Shown here: one piece after another, positions 33,175 through 44,051 of the stretch | Layout: each line of letters opens with the position of its first letter | How positions within the stretch are numbered: position 1 is the first letter of the stretch | From: Rhodosorus marinus | Lineage: Eukaryota; Rhodophyta; Stylonematophyceae; Stylonematales; Stylonemataceae | Direction of reading: 5' to 3' | NCBI GenBank assembly: GCA_029953675.1 | Contig: JAMWBK010000001.1 | Span: 1,029,001 to 1,093,000 of the forward strand | DNA length: 64,000 bases | Made by a program: the position numbers and the translations under genes | Notes under the pieces: model-generated | What the model was told of the DNA's origin: nothing | Seen by the model: only the letters and a program-made list of their open reading frames with translations | Database searches by the model: none

Positions 33175-36100
33175 GTTTTGGGTGTTTTTCAGTCTCAGGT
33201 GTGTGCTTCGATGGAAGGCGATTGTGTCTGCCGCCTTTCCCCTCCGTTTTTTGCTGGTTTTGTGGTTGGTAGTGGGAGATTTAACTTTCGGTTGTTGGGT
33301 CGAGCAGAGGACTTTTGTTTCGTGGAGTTGGGTGGCGGGCGTTTTTGGTCGGGGTTTGGTGGTGAACAGTGTCTTCATTACCTGCTCTCGCGATGGTCGG
33401 GGTCTACCCGCGTCCCGCTCCCTCGGGAGCGGAGCTCTCTGGTCCAGAGGTGTCCCTAGGGGATGGACACCAGGTGTGTCTGAGTGTGGGCCCCTCCTCC
33501 ACGCAGGTAGAGTTGGGGGGTGCCACTGGCACGGAAGTGCGTGCCCTCTTATCAGTAGTTACCAGCTTAATCACCGCCGCCGGTGACAAGTGCGTTCTGC
33601 CGCAGCTCACCCATCGTCTCGGTTTGCTGGAATCGGGTCTGTTGGAGCATGCACATTTAAAAGCAGGCGGTGTGCCGCCTGCTTTCAAATGGCGGGGCCA
33701 CCGTGGCCAGGTAGTCAAAATCAAGGGGTCAGTCACTATGCGACTGTCCCAGAACAGGCGCGGGCTGCTGAGCCCGCTGTTGGTGGTCCCTCTGCTGGCG
33801 CCTCTTCGGCGCGGGGTGCGGCTATCTCTACTCCTTCGCACGTCCCCTCAACGGGAGCGGACTTTCCTGTCCTGGGCCAGGCCTCAGGTGGGGGACAGCT
33901 CCAAGCCAAGGCGGGGGCATGTGGGGGCAGTAAGGGGGCCCCGTCGTACGCCTCGGTATTACGGAAGGGTACCACAGCCGCACGTACGGCGGCTATGCTA
34001 AGATTTTTGCCCTCCTCTCGCGAGCAGGAGGGCGGACCTGAAGCGACTACTTTGCAATTCCTTTGGGTGCGCAATGTCCGGCCCCACCCTACACGAGGCC
34101 AGGTCCCATCCATGCGCGATTTTCCGAATACTTTTGCTAAGTCTTTGGGCTGTAGCCGCGACGACTTCATCTTTGCAGACTACGAGGGCCGGGATGTCCT
34201 TTTCGTGGTCACTGCAACAGCGACCACGTACCTACAGGCCCTATTGGCCAAGCCTACTAAGCAACGGCCTGAGAGTGCCCGCTGGTTGCGGTCTCATCCC
34301 CAGGTCGTTCTGCACTTTGATTTTGACCGTTTCTCGGGCACCTTCCTGTCTCCCAGAGAAACGGCTGCACCCTCTCAGCGCGAAACCAGCGTGAAAGCCG
34401 CAGCCATCCATTGGCTACGCATTCACCGCATTGAGCACGCCACCTGCGTGCAGCCGTCTCTATCCTCTTCGACCGAGAGAGGCGACTTGTATTGACGTAG
34501 AGTCACAGGTCAGAATTGCAGAAGTTGGGGGTAATAGAGGGGTCTGCTACGCTCTGCTCTGCTACCAACACCACTTGCAGTGAGAGTGGTGAGGAGGGGG
34601 AGCCGAATGAGGGTATGTCGGTGGAGAACGCCCCCGTAACTTTGTTGAAGCCCGAGGGAGCTATCCCGCGAGCCTCGAAGAGTCGGCGGCTGACCACTCT
34701 GGTGAGGGTAGGCGGAAAACGTGGAGGACCGACTCCCCCGGGTCTAAGGGGGAGAAGCACGATTAGATCCCCGGGTACGGCTGCGAGGTCGCAGCCCACG
34801 GATTTGCAGTCTTATGTCGTGAAGGAGGGCGGAGACTGGGGCGTTTGGCGTACGCGTTTACGAAGTTGGCTCCGGCGTTGGATCTTTTTGGAAGGAGGCT
34901 TGCTTCCCCTCCGAGGCAGAATTCTACCTGCCGTCCTACCTCGCGGCGAGCTCTTAGTGGCTGGGACCATCCTGGACTTCATCTTCACGAGCCTGGCGAG
35001 TGACCTTCGGGACACCGTCATGTGGGAATTTCTGGGGGTCATGCCGCGCCTGATTCTGGCCCCAACTCACACGCCGGAGCGCAGATGGCGTGTTCGAGAT
35101 CGGCTTGGCATGTTCCTGAGGGGAGAATTCGGGTTGTTACAGCAAAGCTACTTGGCGTCGCTGGAACCATCCGTTCGTCGGACCCGGGCTGGAACCGTCT
35201 CGCCCCTGACGACTCGCGTACAGAAATTGGTAACGGTGTGCGACTTGAGTCGAGCGGCGCGAGTTCTGGAGGGCCAGGCGCCTGTCCCCCCCTACGAAGA
35301 AAGTCTCTCCCAGACGGTCTCATCTTTGTTCCCCTCGTCCGACGTGGACTTGCTACCCGAATTCGAGGTATTCTTGGACCGTCCGGAGTTGGCCCGGTTT
35401 CAAATCGACCTGAGTCTCGAGGACTCTGAACTGCTTCGTACCTCGCGTCGGGGACGCTGTCCTGGACCCTCAGGGCTTCGCACCGAACTATTGCAGGCTT
35501 TGGGCAAGCCTGGCCGGAGCGCGCTGCTCAAGATCCTGAATAACCTGTTTCAGGGCACATCGGGTGCGTCTGTCCCAGGGGAACATCTCCGCAGGGCACA
35601 ACTTTGCTTGCTGATGAAGCCTGGCCATCAGCCGGTCCACCCACGTCTCTGGCCGATCGGTATGGTCGAGAGCCTACGGAAGCTAGCTGGAAGGTGGCTA
35701 TGCCACCGCCTTCGCCAGCGGGTCACAGTTTTTATGCGCCCTTGCAAGTGGGGGTGGGAGTTTCGGGGGGTTGCGAATTGATCACCCATGAGATCGAGCT
35801 GGAGCATGCCTGTAGGCCGATCTGGGGAGTTTTGGTGGTTGATTTTCGCAACGCATTCAACAGCGTTTCGCGGACGTATGCGTTGGAGGTGATCCGACGG
35901 GATTTTCCGGAGGCGTGGCCCTTCATCTCTGGTCTTTAAGGAAGGGGAGCCTTCCCTACTACACCAGGGAGGGCACTGTTTTTCAAGCACATACTGGAGT
36001 CCAACAAGGCGATCCGTGTGTGCCTCTACTTCATGCCTGCGCCTTGCAGCTCGTTCTCCTGCGTCTGGCGACTGAAGTGCCGGCTCTTCCTATCTACGCC

Positions 36101-37909
36101 TATCACGACAACGTGACCTTGCTGGGCGCCCCTGAAACCCTGGCTTGGGGTTTGACCCAGATCGAAGCGATTGCACGTGGAGTGGGTCCGACGGTGGAAC
36201 CAGAAAAGTCCCGTTTTCTAGCTCCAAGTTATAGTTTCGATGGCCTCGCTGCCATCTAATCTACGCACCATTGGTGAACGCGAAGGGTTGAACCACCACG
36301 GCGTTGGTTTCCGGAGCAACAACTTCGTTCAAGCCTCTTCCGAACGAGTTTTGACTCGGCACAAGCAGCTCACTGACGCCATGGAAGGCCTTCCAGACAG
36401 CATGCTGCAATCGGCCTGCTTGATTTCCCGCTTTTGTGCCGGTCCCCGACTCACTACTGGTTGCGCCTACCACCCGACTGGAGTTCTTGGATCGCCGCCA
36501 AGGCCGACGAGATGACGCTGAACCACTGGGGCACGCTCTTGGATGAGCCCCTGGATCTTGAAGCGGCTCCCGAAAATGACTTAATTCAGCCCAGCTCGCT
36601 CTACCGTTGCGCTTCGGGGGATTTGGTGTCGCAGATCGGGGGCTCGTCTGCGCGCCTGCGGCGGTCGCCTCCTGGGCCATCGCGCTCCGTACCTTGGTGA
36701 CTTTCCGGATACAAAGTGCCTGCATTTTGGCTCGAGCACTGACTAGCGAGGACCCAGTGACCCTTTCGCCCCAGTTTTTGACGATCTATGATGGTCTACA
36801 ACAAGCGTTCCGAACGTGCAACGCCGTACCGGACGAGAATCGATCCCGTTTTCGCTGCTGGCGGGAACTGCTATGGGACGAACTGAGGAGATTGAGGACT
36901 CACCCATTGACAAAGTTCTTGTCGATGAGGGAGAAGCTAGCCCCGGGTCACCTGTTGCAGACTACCCAGGTCTGAGCCGATTGTGAAGCTCCCGCACTGA
37001 TGTGATTCAACATAGCCTTACCTGGGGCCAACACAGTGCCACTCAGGCAATCTTGCTCAAACTTTCCTCGCACCGCCTACCACCGCCGCTCGCCTTCCCG
37101 GCATGGGTGGCCATCTCTTGCCCCTGTGGATAACCACTCTGCCTTCGTCGCCGGGTCACCGTCTCGATGCCTTCCAGTTCCGCTCCGCCGCACGGATCTA
37201 CTTAGGTTTGCCGCAAGCCCCGTGGCACTCTAATCGGCCGTCTTTCTGTCAGGGATGTGAGAGCCGGGTTGACGCTTGTGGCTACCACTTCTTGGGTTCA
37301 TGCGGACTGTTGTAAGGTCCCCGAACGAGGCGCCACACTCGTCTCAAGCACATCCTAAGCGAATGTTTAACTCGGGTAGGGCATACGGTTGAGGTGGAAT
37401 CGGAACTACCCAGATCGATATCGGACACGGCGTCGACCCGCTGTATCGCAGATCTTCTTGTAACAGACTCTGCCGCCCGACGCTCAGCATATGTTGACCT
37501 CGCGATTACATACCCTGTGGCGAGCCCCCTACCTCACGGCTGCCGCCCGTCGCCGAGGGGCAGCCGCTTCGGCTCTTCAACGAGTGAAGGAACGACGGTA
37601 TGCTGAGAGCATGGCCAGTCTGTCCTACGCCGAGGGTCGCTCCCACCGGTTCCAGCCTTTCATTGTGGAAAGCTTTGGTCATATGGATAAGTCGGATTTG
37701 GAGTGGTTGCGGAAATGTTTCGCTGAGCATCCTACTGAGTACTTGGTGCTTTTACGGCGTTTGGGTTCCGCCCTGTGGCGATATTTTAGCAGCATGCTTG
37801 CCGATGCGCGCCATCGGCGCCTGGGTTTGCACGCTTCCCTCCCTAGTTCTTAGTTCCTTTTCACGCCTTTCGTCGCGCTTCAAGCTATGCTAGTATGCTA
37901 ATAAAACCA
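33175..37909 (+). mobile_element. LINE-A copy A6, full length but mutated
   Basis: Begins with a 5' UTR abutting the A5 tail and ends with an AATAAAACCA tail abutting the next fragment. ORF1 starts MVGVYPRPAPSG at 33393 and shifts frame near 33660, beside a perfect 11-bp inverted repeat (33660-33670/33675-33685). ORF1 and ORF2 are fused in frame by a 1-bp deletion near 34727. ORF2 has further breaks near 35780, 36260, 36480 and 36970, and its catalytic box reads YHDN instead of YHDD. Inactive. Confidence 0.85.
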
Positions 37910-38443
37910 AGGGATGTGAGAGCCGTATTGACGCTGGTGTCTACCACCTCTTGGGTTCATGGGTACTGTTGTAAGGTCCCCGCACGAGGCGCTACACTCG
38001 TCTCAAGTACATCCTAAGCGAATGTTTAACTCGGGTAGGGAATACGGTTGAGGTGGAACCGGAACTACCCAGATCGATCTCGGACACGGCGTCGACCAGC
38101 TGTATCGCAGATCTTCTTGTATCAGACCCTGCCGCCCGACGCTCAGCATATGTTGGCCTCGTGATTACAAACCCTGTGGCGAGCCCCCACCTCACAGCTG
38201 CCGCCCGTCGCCGAGGGGCAGCCGCTTCGGCTCTTCGACGAGTGAAGGAACGACGGTATGCTGAGAGCATGGCCAGTCTGTCCTACGCCGAGGGTCGCTC
38301 CCACCGGTTCCAGCCTTTCATTGTGGAAAGCTTTGGTCATGTGGATAAGTTGGGTTTAGAGTGGTTGCCGAAATGTTTCGCTGAGCATCCTACTGAGAAC
38401 TAGGCGCTTTTACGACGTTTGAGTGCCGCCCTGTGGAGATACT
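37910..38443 (+). mobile_element. LINE-A fragment A7, plus strand
   Basis: Starts at the finger (GGGATGTGAGAGCC) right after the A6 tail and ends before the 3' UTR, at a tail-to-tail junction with a minus-strand copy. Its sequence is close to A6, so it may be a partial local duplication. Confidence 0.75.
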
Positions 38444-39125
38444 CTGGGCTTTACTGGGCTTTACTGGGATTTACTGGCTTTACTAGGATTTACTAGCATA
38501 GCCTGAAGCGCTACGCAAGGCGTCAAAAGGAACTAAGAACTAGGGAGGGAAGCGTTCAAACCCAGGCGCCGATGGCGCGACTCGGCGAGCATGCTGCTAG
38601 AATATCGCCACAGGGCGGAACTCAAACGCCGTAAAAGCACCAAGTACTCAGTGAGATTCTCAGCGAAACATTTCCTCAACCACTCTAAACTCTCTGCCAT
38701 CTCAGCTACGACTCGTTGGCGAAACTGAAGGTACAACGGACTATGGCATCGGTAAGCTCTTGTGCCTTGCCAAAACTCGTTCGCAAGAGTCTTGGACAAA
38801 GTTATCACTAGCCAAAACGATGCAGTGGTGCTGGAACCCTTCAAGTTTGTCAATTTTGTCAATGAGTCGGAGATTAGATGGCAGAGAGGACATCGAAACT
38901 TCACTCGGGGGGAGAAAATGGCAATCCCTTCGCTGGTTTGACGAGGAAACCTACTCCTCGCAATCACTTCCCTCTGGGCCGGCCCCCGGGCCAAGGTCTC
39001 AGGTGTGCCCATCAACGTGAACTCGTCGTGATAGGCGCAGATACGAAGATCCAGCATCTCAGTCGCGTGGCGCAAGAGGACGAGCTGCAAGGCACAGGCG
39101 CGAAGGAAAGGCCACAAGGATTGCC
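38444..39125 (-). mobile_element. LINE-A fragment A8, minus strand
   Basis: The tail has variant units (CTGGGCTTTA, CTGGGATTTA, CTGGCTTTA) at 38444-38500. ORF2 pieces MWPFLRACALQLVLLRHATE and AYHDEFTLMGTPETLA are followed by a C-terminal part, with a large deletion between. Confidence 0.75.
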
Positions 39126-39254
39126 TTTTTTTTCTTCCCTCTCGGGATTCTTTCTTTTAGCCTGCGATTAAACCATTCTTCAACCAGCTATCAAATCAGT
39201 TGTCTCCGATTTCCCGCTAAGGATGAATCCTCAAAATCTTCTACTGACCTATCA

Positions 39255-39402
39255 TCTAAATCGTTGTTTACCCGCTTAAGTTTCCTGCTGTGGCGCATGA
39301 ATGCCGCTTTGATGTTGGAGGCGCGAGTTCTTCGCCGCACTTAGTCTTTTTTTCCCCTCGGGGCTTTTTCTTTCAGCCTCCGATTAAACCATTCGTTCAA
39401 CG
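39255..39402 (+). mobile_element. LINE-B 3' fragment
   Basis: Plus-strand end of ORF2 (FLLWRMNAALMLEARVL) and full 3' UTR with TTTTTTTCCCCTCGGGG and CAGCCTCCGATTAAACCATTC. Confidence 0.8.
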
Positions 39403-39454
39403 TATCTTGCTCTGAAGTGGATGTTTGGATGCTGCTGGTCCAGCAAAGAAAGCC

Positions 39455-39840
39455 CTCAAACTCAAGCAAAACTCTCTTTGATTGGTTTTTACCAATTTTA
39501 TTGACTAATGAACCAATGAAATGAGAAAATAAAATCAAAACACGAAATGAGGTGTCTCCATTGGGTAAAACAAATCGTTACAGCGGTAATTAATAGTATT
39601 TTGGTAATTTATTATCGTGCATGCTAAAAAAAATAAAAATACAGCGAGCGCGACCCCTCAACCCACCTCCAAAAAATAACATTTAGAAGAAAAGTGATTT
39701 CTGATAGACGATTGGTTGTGGATTCCTCAAATATCCAATCATTAATCGTAATATTGATTGAGGCCCTCAAAATGCTTTTGTTTCAATATCATGAAACCTG
39801 TTCAAACATATTCAATTGGCAGATTGCACATAAACGCTTA
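39455..39840 (+). repeat. AT-rich repeat, copy 1
   Basis: Starts ACTCAAGCAAAACTCTCTTTG. The left ~145 bp recurs directly at 40396-40545, while the right ~220 bp recurs in inverted orientation at 40550-40738. No convincing ORF. Confidence 0.75.
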
Positions 39841-39857
39841 AGACGCGAAGATCCAAT

Positions 39858-39942
39858 TACTTCGCGAGTTCTTCGCTGCACTTAGTCTTTTTTTCCTTGG
39901 CGAGTTTTTTCTTTCAGCCTCCGATTAAACCATTCGATTCGA
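39858..39942 (+). mobile_element. LINE-B 3'-end fragment
   Basis: Last codons plus 3' UTR with an altered hairpin (CCTTGGCGAG) and an ATTCGATTCGA tail. Confidence 0.75.
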
Positions 39943-40029
39943 TGCTGCTGGTCAAGCAAAGAAAGCCCTCAAACTCAAGCTTTACTCGCTTAAGTTTCCT
40001 GCTGTGGCGCATGAATCCCGCGTTGATGT

Positions 40030-40301
40030 CAATTCCTTCGTAGTCTAGTGGTTAGGATAGCGGTCTCTCACACCGTTGGCCCGGGTTCGATTCCCGGCGG
40101 GGGAATATACATTTTTCTCGCTGGCTTCGGGAGTTGTTCCGCGAACGCCCTGACCGTCTTCAATCGTTGTTTACCCGCTTAAGTTTCCTGCTGTGGCGCA
40201 TGAGTGCCGCTTTGATGTTGGAGGCGCGAGTACTTCGCCGCGCTTAGTCTTTTTTTCCCCTCGGGGCTTTTTTTTCAGCCTCCGATTAAACCATTCGTTC
40301 G
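40030..40301 (+). mobile_element. tRNA-Glu / LINE-B chimeric retro-insertion (SINE-like)
   Basis: 272 bp: four leader bases, tRNA-Glu (40034-40105), a trailer ending in TTTTT at 40116, then LINE-B from CTCGCTGGCTTCGGGAG to the ATTCGTTCG tail. The join sits exactly at the end of the T-run where a Pol III transcript would end. Flanked by a 7-bp duplication, the length also seen for LINE-B copies. Confidence 0.7.
40034..40105 (+). tRNA. tRNA-Glu (CUC)
   Basis: 72 nt. Acceptor TCCTTCG pairs with CGGGGGA (three G-U or wobble pairs), D arm TAGTCTAGTGGTTAGGAT, anticodon stem GCGGT/ACCGT with loop CTCTCAC giving CUC at 40067-40069, T arm CCGGG/CCCGG with TTCGATT. No intron; CCA is not encoded. All arms are intact, so it could still be functional, though its context shows it arrived as part of a retro-insertion. 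TTTTT at 40112-40116 is a Pol III terminator. Confidence 0.9.
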
Positions 40302-40395
40302 TCGATGTTGGAGGCGCGAGTTCTTCGCTGCACTTAGTCTTTTTTTCCCCTTGGGGTTTTTTCTTTCAGCCTCCGATTAAACCATTCGATTCGAA

Positions 40396-40738
40396 ACTCA
40401 AGCAAAACTCTCTTTGATTGGTTATTACCAATTTTATTGGCTAACCGATGAAATGAGAAAATAAAATCAAAACACGAAATGAGGTGTCTCCATTGGGTAA
40501 TGCAAATCGTTACAGCGGTAATTAATAGTATTTTGGTAATTTATTATTGGGCAATCTGCCAATTGAATATGTTTGAACAGGTTTCATGATATTGAAACAA
40601 AAGCATTTGTAGGCCTCAATCAATATTAAGATTAATGATTGGATGTTTGAGGAATCCACAACCAATCGTCTATCAGAAATCACTTTTCTTCTAAATGTTA
40701 TTTTTTAGAAGGTGGGTTGAGGGGTCAGGCTCGCTGTA
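40396..40738. repeat. AT-rich repeat, copy 2 with inverted right half
   Basis: The left part matches copy 1 directly (AAACTCTCTTTGATTGG...TTGGTAATTTATTATT). The right part, from GGCAATCTGCCAATTG to GGTCAGGCTCGCTGT, is the reverse complement of the copy 1 right part. Confidence 0.75.
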
Positions 40739-40789
40739 CTACTGGACTTTACTAGACTACTGGCTTTATTAGCATATAATAAGCTGTAC

Positions 40790-41400
40790 TACAGGAGAAT
40801 ATCTTTACGGTGGGGGTTCTCAGCAGCAGATACGCCACACCGAACACCTGACGAGGCCCGATTAAGCCAGGGCTACCATATCCCCAGGGCTCTGCTCCTT
40901 CAGCTGATGATGGAAGCAGGAGTACGAACTTGGACTGACGGACGAAAAGGTTATGGACGAATATCACTACAGTGAACCACAATCTTGTTGCACAAAACAA
41001 GAGTATCTTTACCTTGGTTCTCACGGCGGACACGCTACCCAAACACCAAGCACCTGACGATGCAACCCAATTAACCTAGGCTAGCATATCCCAGGGCTCT
41101 ACTCCTTCTGTTGATGATGGGAACAGAAGTAAGAGATTGGACGAACGGACGAAAAGGTTGTGAACGAATATCACTACAGTGAACAATCTTGTTGCGCAAA
41201 ACGAGAGTATCATTACCTTGGTTCTCACAGAAACACCCCACCCAAACACCAAACACCTGACGATGCCCAATTAATCTAGACTACGATATCCCCAGGGCTC
41301 TGCTCCTTCAGCACATGATCGAAAAACAAGTGCGAACTTGGACGGACGGACGAAAAGGTTGTGGACGAATATCTCTACAGTGAACACGGCATGCTTCGAG
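40790..41400 (+). repeat. Three tandem units of about 205 bp upstream of the RTX gene
   Basis: CCAGGGCTCTGCTCCTTC-type motifs occur at about 40884, 41091 and 41292 (spacing 207 and 201 bp). Each is followed by a GATGATGG-like stretch, GGACGAAAAGGTT and GACGAATATC-CTACAGTGAAC. Units differ at about 15% of positions. No shared ORF; may be promoter-proximal repeats. Confidence 0.75.
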
Positions 41401-41623
41401 GATGGAGACTTATCAATGTGGAGGAAAGAGAAGAAACCGCCACGACCAGTAAGCTGCAAAGAATATGCGAAAACTTCGAATTCAATTGCGAGCGAAGAAA
41501 CGCGTTTTTATTGGAGACTGAGAGAAAGGGTGAACGCTTCTTCTCAGTCTCCTATATTCATATAGCGAATACCTAGTAGCCGAGAGGAAACGAGCGCTCT
41601 CGCGAAACCAGGAGCGACGATGC

Positions 41624-41630
41624 TATATAA
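41624..41630 (+). promoter_or_regulatory. TATA-like box TATATAA
   Basis: GCTATATAAG about 235 bp before the RTX ATG. The spacing would imply a 5' UTR of about 200 nt. Confidence 0.4.
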
Positions 41631-41862
41631 GTTTGAAAAAACCACCATTGAGCTAAATAGAGTCCACCTAATAAAGCCAGCTATATGTACAGTCCGACGA
41701 GTCCACGCCGTGGCTGATTCGTAAAGTCTTCGAGCGTGTTCTTCTCCTTTAGCAAGAAACTTCGTATCCGGCTGGGACGTACGTTGAGGAAGAAGACGAG
41801 GCGGGAAGTGGACTACAGGCAAGGCCAGAAAAACGCGAGGATAAGTGACTCAGGCTTGTGCC

Positions 41863-43671
41863 ATGGAACGGACCACAGTAAAGTCTGTTGTGATCTGCGC
41901 AATTTTTGGAATTGCCGTGGAGACTGCTGCGATCACGGTCCCGTGGACGGGTGGCGAACGCTTGTTTGGAGTTTCCTCGCGTGAGCAAAATGAAGAGAAA
42001 GTAGAGACCTGCCAGGACGGCATGGAAAATAACCAAGTACCCCAGTTTGAAGCATTTTGCGGGGCCTGGAGGGCCGGGTCTGTGCAGATTGCCACTGCGT
42101 GCGTGCAGACCATTAGAGTTGACGGCAAGCGCTGTTTAAAAGTTGCGATCCAGCCCAACAGAGAGATTGGTTCTCCGACACCAGATTTCATTGACGGGAT
42201 CAAGGTGGGCGTGCACCAAGACTGCTCCAAAATTCCAGAGGGCAGAAGGAAGTTTCAGATAAAGAAAAGCCCGAGGGAAAGGTACAACCCCTCACTGGAA
42301 GAAGCCGTAGGCAGCATATGCCCGGAAGAGATCAACACCAATAAGGCCTGCTGTGGAACGGATCTGTGTCTTGTAATCCAAGCAAAGATATTTCTAGATC
42401 CAGGATTCCACGACTTCAAACGCCAGCCGGAACTTCGTGGTCCGATCCGGTTCGCGAACGGGAGATGTGTTGAGAAAAAGGACAACATAGTGGAGTGCCC
42501 TATTTCATTCTCGTGCTTGAAAGTGATTCGAGGAACCAAGCAAGCAGATAACATTGTCGGCACTGATGCCGACGAGATCATCTATGCGGGTGCTGGCGAC
42601 GATATCATTGACGGCAAAGGCGGAGATGATATTATCTACACCGGAATAGGAGATGATCGAGCTTCTGGAGGAGACGGAAACGACCTCGTCGTTGGAGGAA
42701 AAGGAGATGACCAGTTGCGAGGCAACGCAGGAAAGGATAGGCTTCGCGGAGGTGACGGAGACGACGTCGTATTCGGGGGCAGCGGAAGTGATTTTGTTGA
42801 CGGGGGAGCAACTGGTGACAACAAGATATACGGAGGAGGTGGGCGAGACAAAATGTTCGGTGGCAGTGGCGACGACCTGCTAAAGGGTGGAAAAGGTGAC
42901 GACCTCATGAAGGGGGACTACGGCGAAGATGAAATCCATGGCAACGGAGGTGACGACCTGCTGTACGACGACAATAGGTACTCAAGAGAAGATCCAGGAG
43001 TTTATTTTGGAAATTTGAGGGGGGGTTATGCCCGCATGTATGGAGGGGACGGCAATGATTCAATGTCTGTGCAAAGTGCCCTGCAGACACGTGCTATCGG
43101 CGGAGACGGTGATGATTCTGTCTTCGTATCTGGAGCATCATTCAACTATAGAGGTGAGAGCGAGTTTGATTTCACTCAAAACGACTACATCAAAATGGGT
43201 AGGGGAGATGACGAGGCTTACCTTCGATTTACGGATGGTGCTGAGGTCCGTATGGGGTCTGGAGATGATACCTATGAGAGTAGCGGTACTAGAAACGGCA
43301 GAGCGTTCATGGGCAGAGGAGATGACACCGCTATAGACTCTGGAAGTTATGCTGAGTCGCAGTATAGAGAATCGATGAAAAGAAACCTATATCTTGGAGC
43401 TGGTGATGACGTTGTTGACACGACCGCTAGTTTTAGCGACACAACGGACAGTGTCGTTGACGGAGGGACGGGGCATGATACACTGAAGGTTCGAACCAGG
43501 GGTAAAGTAGACGGGGATGGAGGGGATGATCGTATATACGTGTACTCCCAGGCACCTAAGAAAGTACTCGGGGGAAGTGGGAATGACTACATTTTCATCG
43601 ACGAGGAAGAAAACTATCCCGACACAATCAATGCCGGTAGTGGAGACAACATCGTAAAGGTTGGAATATAG
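41863..43671 (+). CDS. Secreted RTX-repeat (hemolysin-type Ca2+-binding repeat) protein
   Basis: 602 residues. The ATG at 41863 is preferred over the upstream GTG and opens a signal peptide (MERTTVKSVVICAIFGIAVE). Residues ~85-220 form a Cys-rich domain shared with the 19.1 kb protein (IKVGV...KACC...LVIQAK...FANG...CPISFSC). Residues ~225-370 are classic GGxGxD nonapeptide repeats (GAGDDIIDG, GGKGDDQLR, GGSGDDLLKG) that bind Ca2+ as a parallel beta-roll. The rest has GxGDD motifs every 20-35 residues. No enzyme domain or membrane-active region is visible, so adhesion or a wall role is more likely than a toxin. RTX repeats are mainly bacterial, so an old transfer is possible. One exon. Confidence 0.88.
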   Translation: MERTTVKSVVICAIFGIAVETAAITVPWTGGERLFGVSSREQNEEKVETCQDGMENNQVPQFEAFCGAWRAGSVQIATACVQTIRVDGKRCLKVAIQPNREIGSPTPDFIDGIKVGVHQDCSKIPEGRRKFQIKKSPRERYNPSLEEAVGSICPEEINTNKACCGTDLCLVIQAKIFLDPGFHDFKRQPELRGPIRFANGRCVEKKDNIVECPISFSCLKVIRGTKQADNIVGTDADEIIYAGAGDDIIDGKGGDDIIYTGIGDDRASGGDGNDLVVGGKGDDQLRGNAGKDRLRGGDGDDVVFGGSGSDFVDGGATGDNKIYGGGGRDKMFGGSGDDLLKGGKGDDLMKGDYGEDEIHGNGGDDLLYDDNRYSREDPGVYFGNLRGGYARMYGGDGNDSMSVQSALQTRAIGGDGDDSVFVSGASFNYRGESEFDFTQNDYIKMGRGDDEAYLRFTDGAEVRMGSGDDTYESSGTRNGRAFMGRGDDTAIDSGSYAESQYRESMKRNLYLGAGDDVVDTTASFSDTTDSVVDGGTGHDTLKVRTRGKVDGDGGDDRIYVYSQAPKKVLGGSGNDYIFIDEEENYPDTINAGSGDNIVKVGI

Positions 43672-44050
43672 AAACAGATGTCCGTCCAATTGGTACATGA
43701 CTGACCGTACGATCCGTTAATATTGGCATGACTGACGATCGCGTAAATGACACTCAATGGAGTGAGGCTGTCTAGTGCTAGTGAGTGTATTTTCGTACGC
43801 GAGTGGTTAGCGCCTGAACTTTTTCGCAAGCGTATAGTCTGGGGAGTAAAGTTTACAGTTACGTTAGGCTGAGAGGGAGTCAGGGTTACGAATAATATGG
43901 GGTCCTGCACTGGTTCGCCAGCTCGTTTCAAAGGGCTAACGAAAGTCCTGGAATATGCTCTTCCAGCTTACCCTCGATTTGCAATGGAAAACGATTTCAC
44001 TGGCATTCTACTTTCGTTCATCTTGGTTGTTCCCGGGATGGCTTTGGGTT
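43672..44050. other. 3' flank of the RTX gene
   Basis: No gene recognised. TTTACAGTTACGTTAG at about 43854 partly resembles the duplicated motif in the decayed ORF at 17.65 kb. Confidence 0.35.
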
Positions 44051-44051
44051 A

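Larger units (their letters stand above)
39983..40395 (+). mobile_element. LINE-B 3' fragment split by a chimeric insertion
   Basis: 39983-40029 (GCTTAAGTTTCCTGCTGTGG...TTGATGT) continues at 40309-40395 (TGGAGGCGCGAGT... 3' UTR). Removing 40030-40308 restores the normal LINE-B order. The insert is flanked by TTGATGT and TCGATGT, a 7-bp duplication with one difference. Confidence 0.75.

Noticed and set aside
40790-41400. Tandem repeats as a CRISPR array
   Set aside because: Units are ~205 bp, diverged and without short repeats and unique spacers; the organism is a eukaryote.
42636-42908. Pro-rich 90-codon minus frame with SPFPP repeats
   Set aside because: Antisense of the RTX Gly-Asp repeats.
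41863-43671. RTX gene as a pore-forming toxin
   Set aside because: Only repeats and a Cys-rich domain are present; no acylation or membrane-inserting region is visible.
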